DNA of 64,000 bases from Nemophila menziesii (GCA_029959085.1 JARWIR010000008.1:16850001-16914000), one strand, 5' to 3'. Positions 1 through 13,918 are shown, counted from the first letter of the stretch. Numbers and translations are program-made. Notes: generated by a model not told the origin, from the letters alone.

Positions 1-1288
1 TAGTAAGTAGTATGCTTTTGAAAGATGCAACAAAATTGTTTAGCATGCATGAAAACAGGAAATAAAGGTTAGAAAAGTTAATGAGCAATGCTAAGAAATC
101 ACGTTGAAACTTAGGAATAGTTATTTGGTGTGTAGAACGTGAGGTTTAAAATTAGTTGAAAACCCACTTGTCTATGAACTATTAGTGAAAAAGTAACGAA
201 ATCCGGTAGTTAGAAAAATGAATAAGGCAGTTCTTTCATGATTAAAACACTTGAAGCCTTTAGACTTTCTCACCCTTTTATTTGATTATGTTATTTATCC
301 GTCTTAGCCCCTCTGAGCCTTTCTAAAGCCTTTTTATTGAACCACATTATAATCCATACCCTAGTTTTAGGACTTATCTATATGACCCGCACTCGAATCG
401 CAAAACCTGAGACACTCGTTTTAGAGCTTGAGTTTGGGGTGGTGGGCTTTATCATTAGGGAACTTTGGGAATTGGGATATTATCTTTGTGATTTTATTGA
501 TGATGACTTGTTATTATTGTAACTTTTGCCGGGGTAATAGTGAATGGAAAAGAAGCTACGAGCTAATTTTGCCAACAAGGTCATAAAAAGAAAAAGAATA
601 TATATATATGAAAAAATAGTGTGATATCTCAACACCTAAAGAGAATCATAGCTATACAAAAAGAAAAAAATTGATGTGAAAAGAAAATATATATTCGGAC
701 CGGCAAAGTGGATTTTATATCATCAAAGGTTTTAATTGGGATTATTGGGGATGCACATTAAACGCATCAATAAATTGGGTTGAGTGAGAACATCTTCGAG
801 TGAAAACTCAAGCTCTAGGCCGTTTCGTTGATGGCTAGTGAGGAGAGAGCCAAAAGCTCACTTTTCATTATCCAAATATACCACACCCGTCCTTAAGCCA
901 AGTTATAACCAAGACCTTAGGATTTCTAACTACTAGATGGAGAAACAATTGAGCTATTAGGTAGTAGGTAAGTGGACCATTGGATGTTGTATTTGGGACC
1001 TATGAACAACCTATAGCCATTAACCTGAACTAAGTTATCATCCTCTCCTTCTGGCATTGCGAAATTAATCTTAACTTGAATTTATGGAATGTTGATTACA
1101 TGTATATTAGGCATGTTTGTGCATTATTTCTTGGGCATTACTACATGAGATTTTTTGGATTTCATGCTCTAGGATCATTCATTATATTTTTGTTCTTGTT
1201 CTCCTCCGACTTCGTCTTGTTTATTTTGACTACCCTACTGTTCTTTACTTTATTGTATCGGGACGATACAACTTTGAGTTGGGGGTCT
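1..1288 (+). mobile_element. 3' internal region of an LTR retrotransposon (non-coding)
   Basis: This stretch runs directly into the LTR that begins at 1289. I see no conserved coding domain; the open frames at 337-522 and 1076-1308 have no recognisable family signature. A G-rich tract (gagttgggggtc, about 1277-1288) touches the LTR and could be a weak polypurine tract, so the LTR is read as the 3' LTR. Ty3/gypsy elements of the Tat and Athila types have long untranslated 3' regions, which would fit, but that lineage call is inference. The coding part lies left of the window. Confidence 0.5.
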
Positions 1289-2764
1289 TGATGTCTCCTC
1301 ATTTGTGATAGTAAAATATACTCATGAGACATCATTTTAGGCTTATTTATTAGTTTATAGGTTGATTTTAGCTTAATTTAGTGCATTTTCCTATTTTGGG
1401 TCTTGATTTGTAGAATTATTATCTTTAGAGCATATTGGGTTTAATTGTTTATTTAGTGTGAAGCTTTAAAGATAATTATGGAGATTAATTAGAGTCCAAG
1501 TCAAAGACAACAACTTATGGAAGGAGATATGCATGGAACTTGGAGATAAGGAAATAATTGCTAAAAAGATGGAAAAGGAAAAGCTGCCTAAATCTGGGAT
1601 TCTGCAAAGATAGGCGTTTTTACCTCATAAAGAGGCCGAATTTGGTAAATTACTCCTAAAGGGTCTAGATAATTCTGTTGCGATTCTTTTGGTATCTTGT
1701 GGAGCAAAATCGGACCAATAATAAAGAAGTTATGACCAAAACAACTCAGCAGTGTTTATCTTTATTTCCATACGAATTTGAGTTGGGCTAGGAGTCCATT
1801 ACTTAACTTATCTCTAAAGAAACGAATTAGGTCAACCTCTAACCTATAAATACAGCCTCTTAACACTCTTAAATCATCCTTGGTGAAATCTTAAACCAAG
1901 AGGAAGCTTACAACACAAGAGAGAAGTCTGGAAGGAGCTGTCATCAACAATGTCTTCTTCTACCTTTAGATTTGTAATTTCTTTCTTTTCTTTCATGAAC
2001 TAAATTTCTTTAGCTTAAGTTTTAGCATATATGTATGAACCCTAGTTTTGATTGACATCTATCTAATTTGGGAATTTAATGTTTTAAATAGAATTATAGT
2101 TTTTATTCTCTGCTTATGTGTTTGGATTTATATTCTGTGTTCTTGTGGACGGCCGCCATTAGAATTACCATCTAGCAATTAGGATACCATTGACAACGGT
2201 GTTTAATTGCATGTTTAGCACATAACGTTTAGTTTTAGGTTTGATCTGACAACCCAACCTAGCTAGATAATCACTATGGTTGAGTCTTGTGACTCTTTAC
2301 CAATTACAGGAAAAGTTTGCTTAGGAAGCCTTATTGACACAGGTAAATCCTATTTTAAACTACCGATAGCATATTGGGACCGATTAGGGAAATACTACAT
2401 AATTCACCCTTACATGTTTAGAACGGCAAAACTAGTGGGGATTACATGCTAATAACTTAAGCTATATTCTCATATTACTTCTCTTTCATATTTAATTTTC
2501 TGTCTTTAATTCCTTAGTTTAATTTAGTTTATTAGAAAATCAACAAAAATCTATTTGTCTTTACTTTTATTTGCGTTTAGTTATTCTAACTTTAATTTAT
2601 TTGCACTTGGTATTTGCATAAGATTCCTCTAACCTCTGTAGTCTCTGCGGAACGAATCTTTATCTAAAACTTGCATACGATCTGTATACTTGCAGAACCG
2701 TGTCGTTTAGGGTGTTATTTGCACGTTAATTATATCTTATTTTATCACACCCTAGGCCCCACCA
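1289..2764 (+). repeat. Long terminal repeat (3' LTR), 1476 bp
   Basis: It begins TGATGTCTCC and ends CACCA, the TG...CA ends of an LTR. The same sequence occurs as a solo copy at 39583-41096 and inverted from 63346 to the window end, and the comparison fixes both ends. A TATA box (TATAAATA at 1845-1852) marks the likely transcription start. The 3' flank gtgag (2765-2769) would be the target duplication; the partner is outside the window. The element sits inside a minus-strand copia polyprotein, whose reverse transcriptase resumes immediately to the right. Confidence 0.75.
1845..1852 (+). promoter_or_regulatory. LTR TATA box
   Basis: TATAAATA lies in the context cctataaatacagcc. The solo LTR has the same block (cacctataaataca near 40132), so the motif is conserved between two diverged copies. 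It probably marks the U3/R boundary of this LTR family. Confidence 0.5.
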
Positions 2765-2769
2765 GTGAG

Positions 2770-5745
2770 CAACCACTCTTTATTAGCCTTGACAAAAACT
2801 TCTTGTCATTCTCGGCCAACACGATGCCTTCTACATAAAAAGATAGAATTACAATCTTTTGTTTGCAACGTCTCACATATACTTAGTGATTCTATTTATC
2901 ATCTCCATATGATTTGATGACATAACAATATGAAATATCATGCTCCACTGTCTAGGGGTTTGGTTAAAGTTATAGATCGACTTCTTCAATCCATAATATT
3001 TTTGTTATTATCCTTTTGCAACAAAGGCTACAAGTTGTTCCATGTAGATACTTTCATCTACACACCATTCAAAATAGTAGACTTGACATCCATCTGATGT
3101 AACTCTAAATCAAAATGTGCTATAATATCTAGTTCAGGGAGAATAGAGGTAAATCTCACAACAAGAGAGAATATTTTATCATAGTCATTCCCTTCTTATT
3201 TTTATAGCCTTTCGATACCAATCGAGTTTTATACTTCTCGATCAAACAGCCAGCCTTCATATTAATCTTGGAAGGACATTTGTTCTTAGAGACAAGATTT
3301 ATAAACTAGAGGTAAATCTCCATACAAGAAGATCTCATCAAAATCAACGTCATCCTGTATAACCTTTTTCTCAATTGATATTCATACCTCTCAATCAAAT
3401 TATTAGCTTTATCTTGATATAGAGTACTCTATCGTTCCCAATATCCTTGTGTATGTAGGATAATAACTAGTTCACAAATATAGTTTTCCTTATTGGCTCT
3501 ACCTCTTCTTTCAAACCCTTTTTCCAATTTTATCTGGGAGGAGAGGAAAGTGCATCCTCATTGTTTGAGGTTACTCTTCCTCATGTAGAGTTATCATAAA
3601 AACTTCTTATTCAAACATAACAATGATGACTTTAACCCCAGTTACTCCTTACAAGGGAATTTTTTTATAGAATAGGTTCACTAGATATGATATTATGCTT
3701 TCTAACTCATTAGTTTGAGGAAAATTGGGACCTCTAATGTTGTTTGCATATAATATTCTATGATTTCACTCAGTTTATATAGAGTGGGAACCTTATCTAA
3801 TTCACTCTTGTTTGGAAATTTATTCCCAAAAAAATGACATCTTAAGACTTAATATTTGTTAGGTCATCATCATTATGTTCACTAATAAACATGTATCCTT
3901 TAAAGTGCATAAAAAATACTTGATAAAGATATATTTCTTACATCTATGACCTAACTTTCAATCTTTGTCAACTTGATCATGAACATAATTTGTCGATTCC
4001 CAACGACGCATATATGATCTATCATTTTTCTGATCTATCGATAATTCTTAATGAGTTGATCGAATCGAATATTTGAGAATATGGTCAAGTATCCAAACAG
4101 TATTAAGATAACCATCTCTCCAATATGATATTGGTATATTAGTTGATGGCATCAATGCTTAACTATTTCAAGAAGTATCCTATTTCTCCATTCATCAACT
4201 CCATATGATGTGGTATTCTGGGAATTGTAAGATGCCTTACAATTTCTATTAAATTAGACAATTTCCTAAATTGTCCGGATAGATATTCACGCCCTCAGAT
4301 AGTTCTCAAAGCCTTAAATTTTCTATCTTACTAAGTTTTTACTTTTTTAAATAAATTAAAGGAAGTATCTAATGCCTTGTATATTTTAGAAAAAAATGGA
4401 TAGACATGACTAAATAAGGTGAAATCATCTATAAAAGTGATGAAAACACATTGTTCATGTCTCATGTGAACATTCGCTTGTCCACAGATTTCCAAATGAA
4501 CTTGATGTAATGAAAGATGGAGTCTTTTGGACTTTCCAAAAAAACATTCTTGTTGCCTTTCCCGCTACACAATGTTCACATTGTCTTAATAAGTGAACAA
4601 GTGAAACTCATAAAATTCTTAGTTGCCAACATATTCATTAAGTCTTTACCACTATATCCTAGCTTAGCATGTAACACATTTTCTTCAACATCCGAATCAC
4701 TAGAAGTAGGATTCAAATAAAAGACATCGACTATTATAATAACTTTCAACAAAGTTATCATTATCCATTACCATAAAATTAATCAAGAAAAAAATCAAAA
4801 TATAATACTTAGTTCCATTAATATGTAAATGTTTGCCATGAAAGTTTAACTAAACCGACCCCTGGAAGAACATTTACTAAGACTATGTTATGTGAATATA
4901 AAGAACATATTGAACATCATGCAGGTACAAGATTTGTCCACCTCGAAAGTTCAACTTGCATGTGCGAAAACCTTTACCAAAAACTCTGTTAATGTTACCA
5001 CATATATCCAATTCTTCTTGGAATTCAATGATATTCTACGTAGTCCCCCCGGTCCTTAGATATATATTCAATCTCTTCTAAATCAATAGTTCACACAGGA
5101 TAGGAATCAACAAGTAAGACATTATTAGCTACACATGCAAAAACACAAGAAGAAAATTTTGCTACATTCTTAGACTCGCTGGACTCGCAAACGGTGTGAC
5201 CCATTTTGTCATAATTGTAGCATTTAATCTTTTATTATATTCCTTATTTTAGTGTTGTTTACCCTTATTCTTTCCATTTTTTTCTTCTTTCTATCAGAAT
5301 TGTTACCATTCTTTCACATTCAACGTCCTTTGAGATCGTACGCTACACCTTGAGAGATTGACTCTACCATATAGGTCTGGCCTTGAGGATTTATTTTCTC
5401 AAGGCGGTCATCTTGAAGGACAACATGAAAAACTATATCATCAAAAAGTTGATGACATTATTCAGAGTCAAAATCACTTGTATGTGATCCTAGTCATATA
5501 ACTAGAACATATTTTTCATCAACAAGGACAAGACTGGCGATCTTGAGTTACTTAATCATGTGACATCTCCTACAGATGTTACTATATGCTTTGATTAGGC
5601 CTCTTCTTGTAATATCAAACTTGTTAGTTAGTTGACATAACTTTGTCACTGTAGTATCCCTATAATTCACCATAGGAATGTTCCACGTGTCAAATATAGT
5701 GGGGTACTTATGATAAACAAACTTCAGGGCAGTGGAAATCTTCAT
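2770..5745 (-). pseudogene. Decayed Ty1/copia gag-pol
   Basis: Read on the minus strand, pieces of a copia polyprotein appear in order. A gag-like segment lies near 5745-5548. A damaged zinc knuckle at about 5216-5170 reads CYNYDKMGHTVC, with the second Cys changed to Tyr. A GAG-pre-integrase/integrase segment lies around 4700-4200 (HAKLGYSGKDLMNML, then a trace of the RSDRGGEY region). Reverse transcriptase lies at about 3110-2790 (LHQMDVKSTILNG and a remnant of the KKSIYGLKQ block). Stops and frameshifts are frequent. The RNase H part is missing where the LTR element has inserted. Confidence 0.7.
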
Positions 5746-6624
5746 TTTTCATGACTTAATGTCACATATCAAATTTATAATCTTACGAATCTAACAATAT
5801 AGTGTAATCTGAACCCCAACACAAAACCATAAGTTAAAACAATATAGGTAATCAACATGATATGATTGATACGAATACGAATGAATAATTATTTATTCAT
5901 GTAAAACACGAATACTAGTCATAAAAAGTAAGGTTATACAACGCCAAATATGTAAACCCTGCAATAACGGAAATAATATTACGTGGCGTAGTAGAATAAT
6001 AACTTCTGTATAAATATTCTATTGTTTTTGTTTAGTGATATCAATGGAGAATTATGATTGATGGAAAGAGACTAATATGATTGAAATCTACTACTCTCTT
6101 TCTATTTAGATGCTCTACAAATTTAGGTATTGAATATAAACGTTTGTTAATCATAGGTATTATAATAAATATAGAATCTTAATCATAAAGACAATTATTT
6201 TAATAGAATATGCTTAATGAAGGGTAACAGTGACATATCAATTTTAATTTGGACATCTTCAAAAGATTAAAAAAATATAAACTTGTTAGAGGTGGATTAT
6301 TGGATATCAGAACTATTTAATCTATTAACTCATCTTTTTAATCTTAATTAAGATTATATAGCTTCAAACTTTTAGTCTTACCATTTGGAATATATTTCCA
6401 TCCAATATTGGATGGTCCAATACCAATTGTATTATGACACATACCGCATGTTATAAACATGCAAAAATTAATAATTATTCTTTTTGGTTGGGTTAATGAA
6501 AGAAAAAGTAAATGTATATTGTACAAGATATCCCCTACTTATGGCCGAAAGTTACAGGTATCAACAAAATAAGAAAATGCAACAATCTCATACTAATACA
6601 TAGTAATCTTCCGATATATCCAAA
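5746..6624. other. AT-rich non-coding stretch
   Basis: I see no gene here. The decayed 5' LTR of the minus-strand copia relic would be expected in this stretch, but there is no clear LTR boundary or primer-binding site. The short open frames (for example 6344-6526) look random. The right edge is where the 1.26-kb duplicated block begins. Confidence 0.4.
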
Positions 6625-7889
6625 AAGAAATCATGAGGGAACAAGAAAGCTAATATGGAATATGTACACCACTTAACCTCATTGATAATCAATTCCCCAG
6701 AATTTGGATCACCTCTCATGGAAAGATAATTTCTTTCCCTCCATATGAATACACGGTGACTCCAAAAGCTATCATCTAAACCTTTCTCCTTCAATTTTAT
6801 TGAGCTTTGAGTTTTTTTAACAATTCAACACGCTCAAGAGAATATTCATCTCCATACTAATATGCAACCATTTATTATCTCATCCCATATATCTTTTGCA
6901 TAAGCAAAATCGAAGTAAATATGCTTATTTGACACAAAGTTTTCACCATATAAAACACGAAGTAGATCAAACTCCAAATAAGTTATTCGATCTTTTGTTT
7001 TTAGTTTTTTCCTTTAATGGGTTGGGTTAAGGCAGGTTGGGTCGGCTTTGGGTCAGGTTCGGTTATGGTCAGCGAACAGTCAAAAGTCCTAAATCAGTTC
7101 AAAAAATCCATACATTCATAAAAAAACCTTCCATAAATAGAAACTTTCCAAAAATAGAAAGTTACTAAATATAGTAACTTTCTAAAAATAGTAAGTTTTT
7201 CAACTAACATAATTTTTCCCAACAGAATACAAAAATTACAGTACATTACTTTTAGAAAAACTGAATCACTATAAAATTACAATGCATTGCAATTTGCAAC
7301 CTAAATTGTGCAAAATTAAGATCTTGTACAACTTGGGGTGCAAATCCTTTAGTAATTCCATAAAACAACTTCCAATCCTTCATATTTCCTACAAATTTGC
7401 AACACAAAAGAGAAGAAATGGTTAAGTTGTTAGCCTCAGATTTTGTTTCATCATTGGCTTCACATTTAGCCTCAGATTTGATATCTTCATTGGCTTTATA
7501 AACTTAGGGACCTATTAAGGGAGTAGGGACAAATGTTATTATTTACAAGATACAATTTTCAACTCTATTGTTACCAACTCAACCATTTTCAACCTCTAAT
7601 CATTCATTCATCATAAGATAACTTAATATAATCAAGGAATGGTTTTGGGACAAGTGAAAATGGGAGATGCAAACAATTTTTTTGGTTGTTTAAAATTTGT
7701 AACTTTTAAGATATAGGAATAGGCTTATACCTTAGGTTATTGGCTACAAACTTGTTATAGTGGACTCTTGTGAAGTCTCACTTAACTCATCCAAACCATA
7801 ATAACCTGTAAAATATCACAAATTCCACTATTTCAGTTCATAAGAATAAAAATCAAGTCAAATCAGAATCAGAAATGAAGTAAAATTAA
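6625..7889. repeat. 1.26-kb direct repeat, left copy (hAT 3' part)
   Basis: This block is repeated in the same orientation at 14272-15535, on the other side of the MULE. By eye I find only about three differences: one substitution near 7055, one A more in a run near 7120, and one substitution near 7768. It contains the last exon of a hAT transposase read on the minus strand (YYGLDELSETSQ, from about 7810) and, further left, GGGTTCGG-type subterminal sequence near 7018-7070. A minus-strand frame (6588-6794) beginning MKEKGLDDSFWSHR is not a family I recognise. Confidence 0.85.
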
Positions 7890-7896
7890 GAGCAAA

Positions 7897-8029
7897 TTCC
7901 ATTTTTAGGCCATTACCTATGGGCTAAACACAAATTTAGGCCAAACGTTTGAAAGTGTCCATTTTTAAGCCAAACGTTTGCAAAAAGCCCATTTTTAGGC
8001 CATCTGACTAACACCATCTAAAAACTAAC
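7897..8029 (+). repeat. MULE left terminal inverted repeat
   Basis: It pairs with 14138-14270. It is internally modular: the block CCATTTTTAGGCC or a close variant appears three times (about 7899, 7951 and 7989), and AAACGTTTG twice (about 7945 and 7972). Such reiterated motifs could be transposase-binding sites; that is inference. Confidence 0.85.
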
Positions 8030-9213
8030 AGATGAAGAGGGTAGAATTGTAATTCATTAACTTTTTAATTTTTTTAGACAACAAAAGCTTTTTTTAATCA
8101 ACAGTAAAGAACACTAACGTTATTCTTTCTCCAAAATACTTAGATCGTTTCGCCGTTCTTCTACTCTTGCAAAGGATATCATAAATTGCGCTAATAAAGC
8201 TATCAAATTCTTAAAATCTCACATAATCAAAAGGTATGTAAATGTTTTTATTTTTTATTTTGAAGCTAGGTATTAATTATTGATTAAACTTTAAGAGTTA
8301 GGGTTTATCAAAAAATTGATTTTTATGGATTCTTAATTTATAATCGTGCTCGATAATACTCTATTTGTGTTTCTTGTACTTCTCCTTTATCATATATTGA
8401 TTAAAAGCTATGTGTGTTCAATATTTTCTGATCGACAACCTTTTCTTTCTATTCTGAAAATTGACAGCCTTTCATTGGGTTTGTTTTTAACATTTGTGTT
8501 CATTAATTTATTGTTATCTTTATATTATACTATATATAACTTTATGTTTTCAAGATTTTGTTCAATTAATTTAATAATCACACTTTCTGAAAAGTTGGGT
8601 GTAGGAACTGCTTCGGCTAAAGATGTGAATATTGGAGTGACTTGTATAGGTGAGTTATATTCTACATATGCAACTCTACCTGAACGTGCAATGTATATCA
8701 TTTTAATTAATTTTTCTTTATTTTCCATCACAAATATTACATACATACGTACCTTTATCTTAATCAGTAGTAGCTGATCCAGAACTATCTTCAGAAGCAG
8801 CTGTTTAACAATATTATTTACATATTTGAATAGATTGATGATGAATTATATAGCAAAATAGTGTTTGTTAAGTAAGTTATTTACCATCCTCAAATAGAGT
8901 TGAGTAGCATATTTAAAAATCCTTAGCCTGTGTACCGGTTTTAATTCCTTGACCATAATTTTGTTTCCAGATATTTGTATTTCCTTAAATTTTTGTTTAA
9001 TTAATTTATAAATATTGTCCTCTTATTTACTTTGTATCTTTAAATATCAAATTTAAACGAAATTGAATCAACAAATATCTGTCATATTATTTCATGTGTT
9101 GATTTAGCATTTTATCCTAATTCAGTTTTTTTTTTTGGTCAATGCTAATTCAGTTGTTGAATCGATAGTTTTTTTTGTTCACAGATCATTATCATTTGTA
9201 ATTAGTCTGTAGA
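8030..9213. other. MULE 5' non-coding region
   Basis: AT-rich sequence between the left terminal repeat and the transposase start. A 143-codon open frame at 8346-8777 is rich in L, I, F and S with no recognisable domain, and looks like chance in AT-rich leader or intron sequence. A possible 5'UTR intron is suggested by a donor-like and acceptor-like pair, but I cannot fix its ends. Confidence 0.4.
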
Positions 9214-12200
9214 ATGGGAGATCACTACGGTAAGTTTAATTTCTTATTTTTTATTTTGATTTATTTTTGACAATTTTTATGATTAAGTACATTATTTAGT
9301 TCTAACTATATTCTGGGTTTTTTGTTTATTACCAACAGAGCCTTTTGGATTAAATGCGTATGTTGGTGGTAAGTTTACAAAACCGCCTAACAGAGTGTAT
9401 GTAGGGGGTCATGTATGTCAATTAACCGGTATACATCATGACAACTTTGAAAAGTTTAAAGGTAATCTTAGTGGTTTACTTATTATGGACCAACTGGAAA
9501 GGGTTTATAGAAATTCAGATTACTATACTGGTTTGTACTACAAGGAGCCAGGGAAAGATTTGGATACCGGGTTAGTTAAACTAGATAGTGATGAAGATTT
9601 ACTGAAGTTGTGTAAGATTAGTGAAAAAGATGTCACAATGGATATTTACTTTGATTTTTCCTCTATTGTTCTTGGCCGTACTGAATCTGAAGGTAGTGTA
9701 GATGATTTAGATTATTTAAGGGGAGGTGTGAACAATCAGGGAAGTGAAGAAGATGATGGTGATAGCTTTTCTGATAGTCTATATAATTCTAGTGATAAAG
9801 ATGATGAAGACGACACTTTGTTTGATCAGAACATTGACCCTATGGTAGAATTTGGAGGTGTTGTAAGTTTGAGGAAGGTTTTAAATATGATTAATCGTGT
9901 AGAGGAAGATGTTCACATTAACTCAGAAATAGATTCAAATGAAGATTTGGTCAGTTTAGATAGTTCTGGTGATGATGAATCAGGTGATCTGGGTAAAGGT
10001 AAAAAGACAGAAAAAAAATCATTTTAGGAGATTCAAAGTGGCAAGTGAAAAGGATAATCCAAAATTTGAGATAGGGATGATATTTAGTACAAGAAAAGAG
10101 ATGAAATCTACAGTTAAAAGGAATGCCATAAATACGATGAGGAGTATCAGATTTGATAGGAACAGTCCTACAAGATTGAAGGCCGTGTAGGATTAAACAT
10201 TGTCAGTGGTATATTTATGGGAAACATGTTAAAAAAAGTGGTGCCTTTCAGATTTCGAGCATGAATCTGACTCATAAATGTGGAAAACAGTTGAATAAAA
10301 AGATTGTGACAGGTAGGGAGTTGGCTGACATATTTTTGGATGAGATAAGACTGGGATTGTTTAACAAGAAGACGATTTTCAAGGCGTATGTTAGGACGAG
10401 ATTGGGTGTGGATATTACTAAAAGGCAAGCAGAATCTTGTTTTGATATCGCTAGGGAAAAGATAGAGGGACATTACAAGGAACAGTACAACCAACTTTGG
10501 GACTATTGTGAGGAATTGAGGAAGCAGAATCCAGGTTCTACTGTTATTTTAGAAACAAAGTACGACGAAGATTTTCAAGTGGATAGATTTTGGAGACTTT
10601 ATATTTGTTTAGAAGGGTGTAGGAGGGGATTTATAGAAGGACGCAGACCTGTTTTGGGGTTGGATGGATGTCATCTTAAAGTGGATCATCCCGGCATTAT
10701 TTTAACTGCAGTGGGTATTGATGGAAACAATTGCATATTTCCAGTTGTTTATAGTGTGGTTGATAAAGAAGATAAGGAAAATTGGACTTGGTTCTTGCAG
10801 CTCTTAGTCCAAGACATGAGCATCCAAGTGGGTTATCATTAGTGATAAGCAAAAGGTATGCAATTAAAATATTTACTAATTTATGATATGAATATTATGT
10901 ATTTACTAGTAAATTATATTTTTTATGTGTAGGGTCTCGTGCCTTCCATTGTTGATATATTGCCTGAGGTAGAACACAGACACTGTGTCAGACACTTATA
11001 TTAGAATTTTAAAAAGCAACATGGATCAATTTTGCTGAAAGATTTACTGTGGAAGGCGGCAAAGGCTCCATATATTGAGATGTTCAACGAGGCGATGGCA
11101 GAAATTAAAGAAATGGATCTTGCTGCATATGAATGGCTTGCATCCAAACCAGCCATGAATTGGAGTAGATCACACTTTAAAACGGTGACAAAGTGTGATA
11201 TACTACTCAACAACATTTCTGAGTCCTTTAATTCCGCTATATTAGAGTATAGAAATCGTTCTATTCTTGTGATGGTGGAGAAGATTAGACAATATATAAT
11301 GTTTAGAATGGAAACAAAGAGAGCCTGGATGATTGATTATGATGACGAAATCACCCCAAAAGCTAGACAATATATGAATTTGATGAAGACGTTGAGTGCT
11401 CCGTGGATGCCCAACTATTGTGGAGATGCACAGTTTGAAGTTATTTAGTTGACAAGCACCAAGCAGTATGTTGTGAACTTGAATGAACTCTCATGTTCTT
11501 GCCGAAAATGGGAATTAATGGGAATTCCATGCCCTCATGCAGTGTGTTGTTTGAGCTACAAGGGAGTAGAGGCAGAAGATGTTGTTTCAGATTACTACAA
11601 GAAGTCTTATTACATGGCAGCATATAATCCGGTATTGTACCCTATTAATGGACCAGATTTGTGGCCAAAATCTGGTTTGGGTAAAATCAGTGCCCCGAAA
11701 GCCTTTAAACTTCCGGGGAGACCAAAGAATGCAAGGAGGAAAGAAGAAGGTGAAGCAGAAAGTATCTCTTTGAAGGTTAAAAAGGCAAATTTAGTGAACC
11801 GAAAGACAACAAAGGATGGTGTAATTGAGAAATTGTCCAAGAAAGGCATGAAAATGTCATGTTCTATTTGTAAAGAAGAAGGACATAATAAAAGAAGATG
11901 TCCAACTCTGAAGGCCAATGGATCACAATCCAATGTAAGCGTCTAGTCAAATAACTTGAAATATATTTTTTATAGTATGGTTAACAAAATTGTTTTTTAT
12001 ATAGCCTACTGGAGAAGAAACTGAACACGATGCAAGAACCGAAGAAGCCCAAGTCACGGTACAGGAGAATGTTAGTCAAGTTAGTGAAGTTAATGTAGGT
12101 GATTTTAATTTGTTAAGTCAAGTTAGTGAAATAGTTGATGATGTAATGGTAGAGGATGAGGATATTAATATTAATGATGTTGAGGTTACAGAATCAGTAA

Positions 12201-12716
12201 AACAGGTGCATGATATGGCTGATAGGGTGGTTCAAGAAAATGAAGGAAAACAATTGATTAGTAATAAAAAATGTAGTTTATGTAAGAAACAGGTCATACA
12301 CTTGCGTCATGTACTACAAAAACTACAAAACTGTCTAAAGATCATGCAAGGACTAGATCTAACATTCGAAGAGTACAAAAATATGTAAGTTTTAATAAAT
12401 TTTATGTGTGTTATTGAGTTTAATAAATATGACCTAATACCATACCTTGTTTGATTTACAGGATAAAACACTAAATTCACAAGTAAAACGACATTTCTTG
12501 CCTGCTGGATCTAGAACTTATATGAGAGCACCCACTTATGGATCTGGTTCATCTATAGTACCAGGAACAAGTATGTGTACGCAAGCTTTCGAGTGGAGGG
12601 GAAAACCGTGTGTGACTCTCAAGACGCTCCAACAAGCATCTTCAAGAATCAAAGTGGTGGACAAAAGCAAAGAAAAAGTAGTGGTGAACCCTGCAAATCT
12701 GGACAAAATTGAATGA
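9214..12716 (+). pseudogene. MULE transposase (PB1-like, MULE, SWIM, CCHC), disrupted
   Basis: Likely exons are 9214-9229, 9339-10855, 10933-11934, 12005-12384 and 12462-12716, with GT-AG borders. Domains in order: a PB1-like N-terminus (MGDHYEPFGLNAYVGG...), an acidic linker, a MuDR N-terminal domain (FEIGMIFSTRKEM), the MULE catalytic domain (LGLDGCHLK, ISDKQKG, SESFNSAI), a SWIM zinc finger (CSCRKWELMGIPCPH) and a CCHC knuckle (CSICKEEGHNKRRC). The start gives the longest frame that splices cleanly. Lesions: frameshifts at an A-run near 10010, near 10188 and near 10835, and stops at 11002-11004 and 11446-11448. The junction into the last exon is also out of frame. The protein would cut and join the element's inverted repeats. 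Confidence 0.85.
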
Positions 12717-13637
12717 AATATTTTTAATTTTATTTTGCTATAATGTGTAATATTTTGGTAGTTTTTCTGTAAGAACGAAACATAAATGGGATGTTAGTTT
12801 TTGGTAGGTTGGATATTAATGAATGACTTGTAATGAATGCTATTTTGTAAGAGATGTAGCATCTCTATGCAATATTGAATATTAAATCAGGTTTTTGTGG
12901 TCCAACATATTCTAGACTGACCATGACAGATTTTTTAATTTTTTGACTCATTTTCTGCTACTTTAATGCATCATTGGACTACTAAAATACAATATTGAAT
13001 GTACATGATATCACAAAGAGTTAAATTTAACAATATACCTCTAATATTTAATTTATGCTCGAGTTAGTCCCTATTATTTAAAATTTGCAAAATTGGCCCC
13101 TAACAATGTAAACAAATGGTCAAAAAATTCTCTTTCGTTAAATTGTGAACTTGATCCATTATTGTTTCTTTTTTTTATCCCAATATTTCTCAGTTATACA
13201 ACAGTAAAACTTCTAATTAGTAAATTAAAATAAAAAATATCTGACACAGAGTAAAACTGCAAAATTATCTTCCATTATACTGTTAATGAGTTTGAAGATG
13301 TAAAGAATAATTTGGATAAATTCTACTTAGATGACGCTTTATTCCATTACTTTGTTTACCATAGTATACGTTAATAAGGACTAAACTGCAACCATTTGAT
13401 CTTTAAACACTAATCCTATTTTAAAATTATAAACACAAATAAACACAACAATTAACACAAATGAACACAATAATTAACTACAATTTGAAAAAATTAAGCA
13501 TACCGTCGTACAACAAAAACCGCATTATCATTTGACTAGTTAAATCATAAACAACAGAACAAAAAACACCACTAACAACAGCGAACTTCACAAGAATTTC
13601 ATTCTTAACTACAATCCTAAATAACAACAAACTGTGC
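12717..13637. other. MULE intergenic region between convergent genes
   Basis: AT-rich sequence between the stop of the transposase and the stop of the GRF-type gene. No coding signature is visible. It should hold the 3' ends of both convergent transcripts. Confidence 0.4.
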
Positions 13638-13918
13638 TTAAAGCCTACTAATCAACAATATCAAAACCAAGAACACAATTATAATCTGCATCCACTTCAT
13701 TTTTAATTTGATTTTTTGGACTTCAATTTGGAGTTTTTCTGCTTTACGATTCAATCCGGGTATAATTTGCTTAATCCGCTCGCATATCGAAGTGTCAAAC
13801 CACAAGAAAAAACCACAATCTTGCAAAGTTCCATAATTTTCACAGCCGTAAAACTGACATGATTGTATGGTGTCTACGATGTACTGATTTTTGAACGACA
13901 AAAGCAATATATTGCCAT
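13638..13918 (-). pseudogene. MULE-borne GRF-type zinc-finger membrane protein, disrupted
   Basis: Read from the ATG at 13918, the N-terminus is MAIYCFCRSKISTS followed by a stop where this family has Trp, then TPYNH. A frameshift leads into CQFYGCENYG...DCGFFLWFD and IIPGLNRKAEKLQ, then a basic/coiled segment and a hydrophobic C-terminal helix (IIIVFLVLILLISRL). The Cys pattern (CFC...C...C) and FYGCxNY/CGFFxW motifs are those of the GRF zinc finger. Plant proteins of about 100-130 residues with a GRF finger and one C-terminal membrane segment are common but mostly uncharacterised. Here the gene lies inside the MULE ends, convergent to the transposase, where MuDR carries mudrB. Its role is unknown. 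Confidence 0.7.

Noticed and set aside
6588..6794. 68-codon minus frame (MKEKGLDDSFWSHR...) as a real gene
   Set aside because: It lies in the duplicated hAT-associated block and recurs at 14259-14441 only because of that duplication. Upstream in-frame stops and no recognisable family argue against a gene.
8346..8777. 143-codon open frame in the MULE 5' region
   Set aside because: Hydrophobic, Leu/Ile/Ser-rich translation of AT-rich DNA with no domain. It precedes the transposase first exon and is better explained as leader or intron.
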